Source of the DNA: Acanthacorydalis orientalis
Lineage: Eukaryota; Arthropoda; Insecta; Megaloptera; Corydalidae
DNA: 64,000 nt
Reading direction: 5' to 3'
NCBI GenBank assembly: GCA_034766995.1
Contig: CM068317.1
Location: forward strand, 32,182,501-32,246,500
This document shows, one piece after another, positions 60,981 through 64,000 of this stretch; positions within the stretch are counted from its first letter, which is position 1, and the number at the start of each line of letters is the position of its first letter. The notes below the pieces were generated by a model. It saw nothing but the letters and a program-made list of their open reading frames with translations, made no database searches and was not told the DNA's origin. The position numbers and the translations under genes were made by a program.

Positions 60981-63160
60981 AAGTATAAAGTATGGAGAGA
61001 GAAGGTAACCGATTTTGAAATTAATTTAATAAAATAAAACAGCTGCAATAAATCTCATATGTCAAAAGTCAAATTGATGAAAGAGTCGAAATTATTCTTT
61101 ATTAAAAAAATACCGAAAACTATTTTGTTTGACATAAACCATACATATTAATAAAGTATTTGTAAAGAAGTTTTAATATATTATTTGTTACTTATTCACA
61201 ACAGGACTAAAAGCAATCCTACGCATATATTTTAAATACTTGATGAAGACATAATATTTAAGATTAATACATGTCTTTCAGATAAATAAGGTATTGAATT
61301 TTTCTTACGAGTCAAAATTCATAACAGATATACTTTCATCTTATTAATAGCGTCATAAAGAAATAAATTTCGTTCAGAATATCATTCTCTTTATATGTTT
61401 TCTGTCTGGACAATGTAAAAAGCGTATCATTCAACGAAAAGAATACATATTATACTGTTTTAGTTATAATTTTATGTACAGCATTTTTGAGTATTGATGA
61501 AACTTTCTTTGATTCTTTGTACATTTGGATTTCAGATTTGGTGAGTGTAAAAATGAACGTGCTGCAACATTTAATAACATTGTTTGTGGTTTGCTGTCAT
61601 AATTTATTTTCTCTTTGACGAGGATATTTGATAAATATTATCGTATTTCTTCAATAAACTCTGTTTTTATGTCTAATTGATTTTACCTCAAATTATTCTA
61701 GTTTGAATTAAATTTATTGCTAAAATATTAAAATAAGTTGTCTTAAATTAGTTGAATTTACATTTTTATAGTTATTTAAATTAAAATTATATTGAATGAT
61801 TTAACGTATAAATGGGATTCTTTTTTTAAAAAAGAATCACCGTCATAATTAAAACCGTCACCAATCAAAAAACACGTCATAATTAAAACTATATTTAAAT
61901 TGACAATTTAATTTATCCTGAAAAATTTATTAAAATTGTTTTTCGCGTTATAAATAATAGTACAATAATTTGATTAAAATAATTATTTTACTAGTATGTA
62001 TTGTCAAAGGTGTAACAATATAATAAAGTACAGTGAATACGGAAATTATTTAAGACAATTATATAATTTTTGTCCAGAAGTTTGAATAAAATGTAAATAA
62101 ATTATATTAATTGAATATTTGTAAACGCATTTCACGGACTTATAATGATTGTAAAATGATAAACAAAGTTTCACTAATCTACATGTTTGGCATGTAATTA
62201 AATGCTGAAATATCAATTAAGTTAGTAGCGGTTTCCTGTCATGACAAATAAATCGATTTCACGGTTTTGAATTTTATCCAATTTTATATGAAACATGTTC
62301 GTGTTTCATTTAACTTTCCATAATTACTGAATATGTTATTAGTTTAGATATATACAATAAGAAATATTCTTACGTGGTTAAATAGACCGAAACGTGGCTT
62401 TGATATCATACATTCAGTTTCGATTTTTTATTACCCTTTTTATGATCATTTTCCGCAACTACAATTATAACGTTTAATTTTGAAGATTTTAAAAGTAAAA
62501 TCATACATATTATTGTTTTTTCTACCTCACAAGGATGACTTTTATTATTTTGACATGTATTCAATTTTTTCATTGTATTATTACAGCTTTAAATTTTATA
62601 AATATTTGTATATTTTTCAAACGTTCGATTCATTACGCGTTGTCAATTAAAACTTTTACTTTTTTACAGTCAATGTAATAATTTAAGATTGATATTTTTT
62701 ATTATTTTAAATAAGGTTGTTTTTGAACGTTTTCATTACTCATACTCAATAATATTTGAGGTATTTCGTGTCGGTTTAAAGTTATCTATAAATTTTTTAA
62801 GGTCTACGAATCTATAATAAATCATAAAATAAACTTTTTATTTTTTTTATAAATCTTATTGCATCCGGTTCCTTTTTGTCTTAGAGTGTATGTATGTATA
62901 GATTAACTACAACACTTTTTCTATCTAATTTAATTAGTTATAAGAATTGAAAATTTATTGCCAAACTTTTAGTTTTTTCCTTTATACATGCATACATATT
63001 TGTATATATATATATATAATAATTGAATGTTTTTACATCTGATATATCTAACTGATACGTTGTTCTGATGCTTTGTTTTCGTTTTGTAACCTAAATTTTT
63101 ACTCTCCAGTACTAGTTTTAGACTATATGCTATCTGCAGATAGATTATAGAGATTGATTT
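60981..63160. other. long AT-rich spacer
   Basis: No gene, RNA or element ends found. 62200-62460 is slightly more complex. A short AT run lies near 63004. Confidence 0.6.
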
Positions 63161-63164
63161 TTAA

Positions 63165-63710
63165 CCCTTAAATGCTACTCGGGGTGACGGACACCACACG
63201 CGAACTTTGCGTTCGTGTGAATTGTGCTAAAATTTAGAAAATCGAACTTTTTTCACTTTCATCTGTTACACGAAGATACCCTCTTTGTTTTGTCGGTAAC
63301 CCTTTTGTACATGCAAATTCCAATCTTCAATTTTTCACAAAATCAGAATAAACACTTTTTTTGGAACGCTCATTATGATAGTTAATTTATCTTAAAAGTA
63401 CAATAACTGGAGAGCATCGACCTAAATTTTTATTTCAAAACACTTAAAATTGCGCAAGTTATTCGATGTTAAGTAAAAGAAGTCATTTTCTGCCATGTCT
63501 TTTTCAACAACATTTTAAATATTGTTAATTTCAAAAAATTGCCTTGAAACCTGTTTGTCCACAAAATACATGCCTTCAGCTTCATTTAGTATTTTTTTTT
63601 TGCATTTAAAATATTCAATAAAGTCATTACAGCACACATTCAAAGATGATGGGGCGTAGCATACCCCGTGTGCCCTCTACGTAATTTATCGGAGGTGTGC
63701 CTTTTAAGTG
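63165..63710. mobile_element. piggyBac-like non-autonomous element
   Basis: TTAA (63161-63164) precedes CCCTTAAATGCTACTCGGGG. The right end, read inward on the other strand, is CACTTAAAAGGCACACC, preceded by TTAC-type flank (63711-63714 on +), one base off TTAA. Subterminal GC-rich words occur at both sides: GGGGTGACGGACACCACACG with a CACACG...CGTGTG palindrome on the left, and GGGGCGTAGCATACCCCGTG on the right. A TTAA target and CCYTTWA-type ends fit piggyBac elements. The interior has no transposase frame, so it is a MITE-type or decayed copy. Confidence 0.65.
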
Positions 63711-63714
63711 TTAC

Positions 63715-63845
63715 TACTGTATATAAAAAAACAGATAAATAAATAAATCATTCTCTTAAATCTAACTGAAGTTATCACATATTCCAAAACCAGTGGCAAA
63801 GAAGAAATTCGAATGACTCAAAAATATGAAAACTATGAATTCAAT
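63715..63845. other. AT-rich spacer
   Basis: No feature. Confidence 0.6.
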
Positions 63846-63893
63846 ATATATATATATATATACGAGTATATATATATATACACGTATATATAT
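63846..63893. repeat. (TA)n with ACGAG and ACACG interruptions
   Basis: Three short TA runs. Confidence 0.93.
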
Positions 63894-64000
63894 TATTGAT
63901 TTATGTGAATCAGATTTTGAATAGATTTTTGCACTGAATTTATAAGGAAAGGGGTTTTTCTTACTACATTTTTTTTATAATATGTGTGTTATTAGTTGAT
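63894..64000. other. AT-rich window end
   Basis: No feature. Confidence 0.6.

Overview
The window looks like a gene-poor, very AT-rich (by eye roughly four-fifths A+T) stretch of animal, most likely insect, nuclear DNA. The reasons are the dense (AT)n microsatellites, several decayed mariner-like and piggyBac-like elements, metazoan-type splice-site motifs and no bacterial-style gene packing. The species cannot be named from the sequence. An AT-rich hymenopteran or similar insect is a guess.

No complete protein-coding gene could be supported. Nearly all open frames of 60 or more codons are (AT)n arrays read as Tyr-Ile repeats or chance frames in AT-rich DNA. The exceptions are broken transposase fragments and three weak exon candidates (22263-22477, 53273-53401, and a possible 5' exon ending at 32151). 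Two very short segments, 26721-26735 and 31572-31594, have good splice signals on both sides and could be microexons inside a large intron. No tRNA, rRNA or CRISPR array was seen.

Mobile elements are the best-supported content. Two internally deleted mariner copies (6823-7395 on the + strand, 43565-44129 on the - strand) share what looks like the same deletion: the N-terminal DNA-binding part of the transposase joins directly to the 3' end. They look like sister copies of one non-autonomous family. A third mariner of a different lineage (about 41018-41712, - strand) keeps its first codons and its C-terminus around a deletion, and carries a 14-bp foldback near the junction. A fourth (53921-54448, - strand) is mauritiana-like and has both terminal repeats. 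There are also a probable piggyBac-derived element (63165-63710), a tiny TTAA-flanked palindromic element (1092-1175), a 194-bp MITE (46631-46824) and a possible Tigger/pogo remnant (48905-49262).

The rest is AT-rich spacer broken up by about forty microsatellites and a series of sharply bounded 100-300 bp islands of higher GC. Those at 3005, 6075, 16620, 18930, 20880, 24040, 25130, 27065, 37525, 39980, 42410, 45595, 46440, 49975 and 59095 are the candidates for conserved non-coding regulatory elements. A perfect 74-bp palindrome (29825-29898) and several (AT)n arrays enclosed by inverted arms are the most unusual structures. The overall picture is a long intron or gene desert with distal regulatory elements, not a gene cluster.
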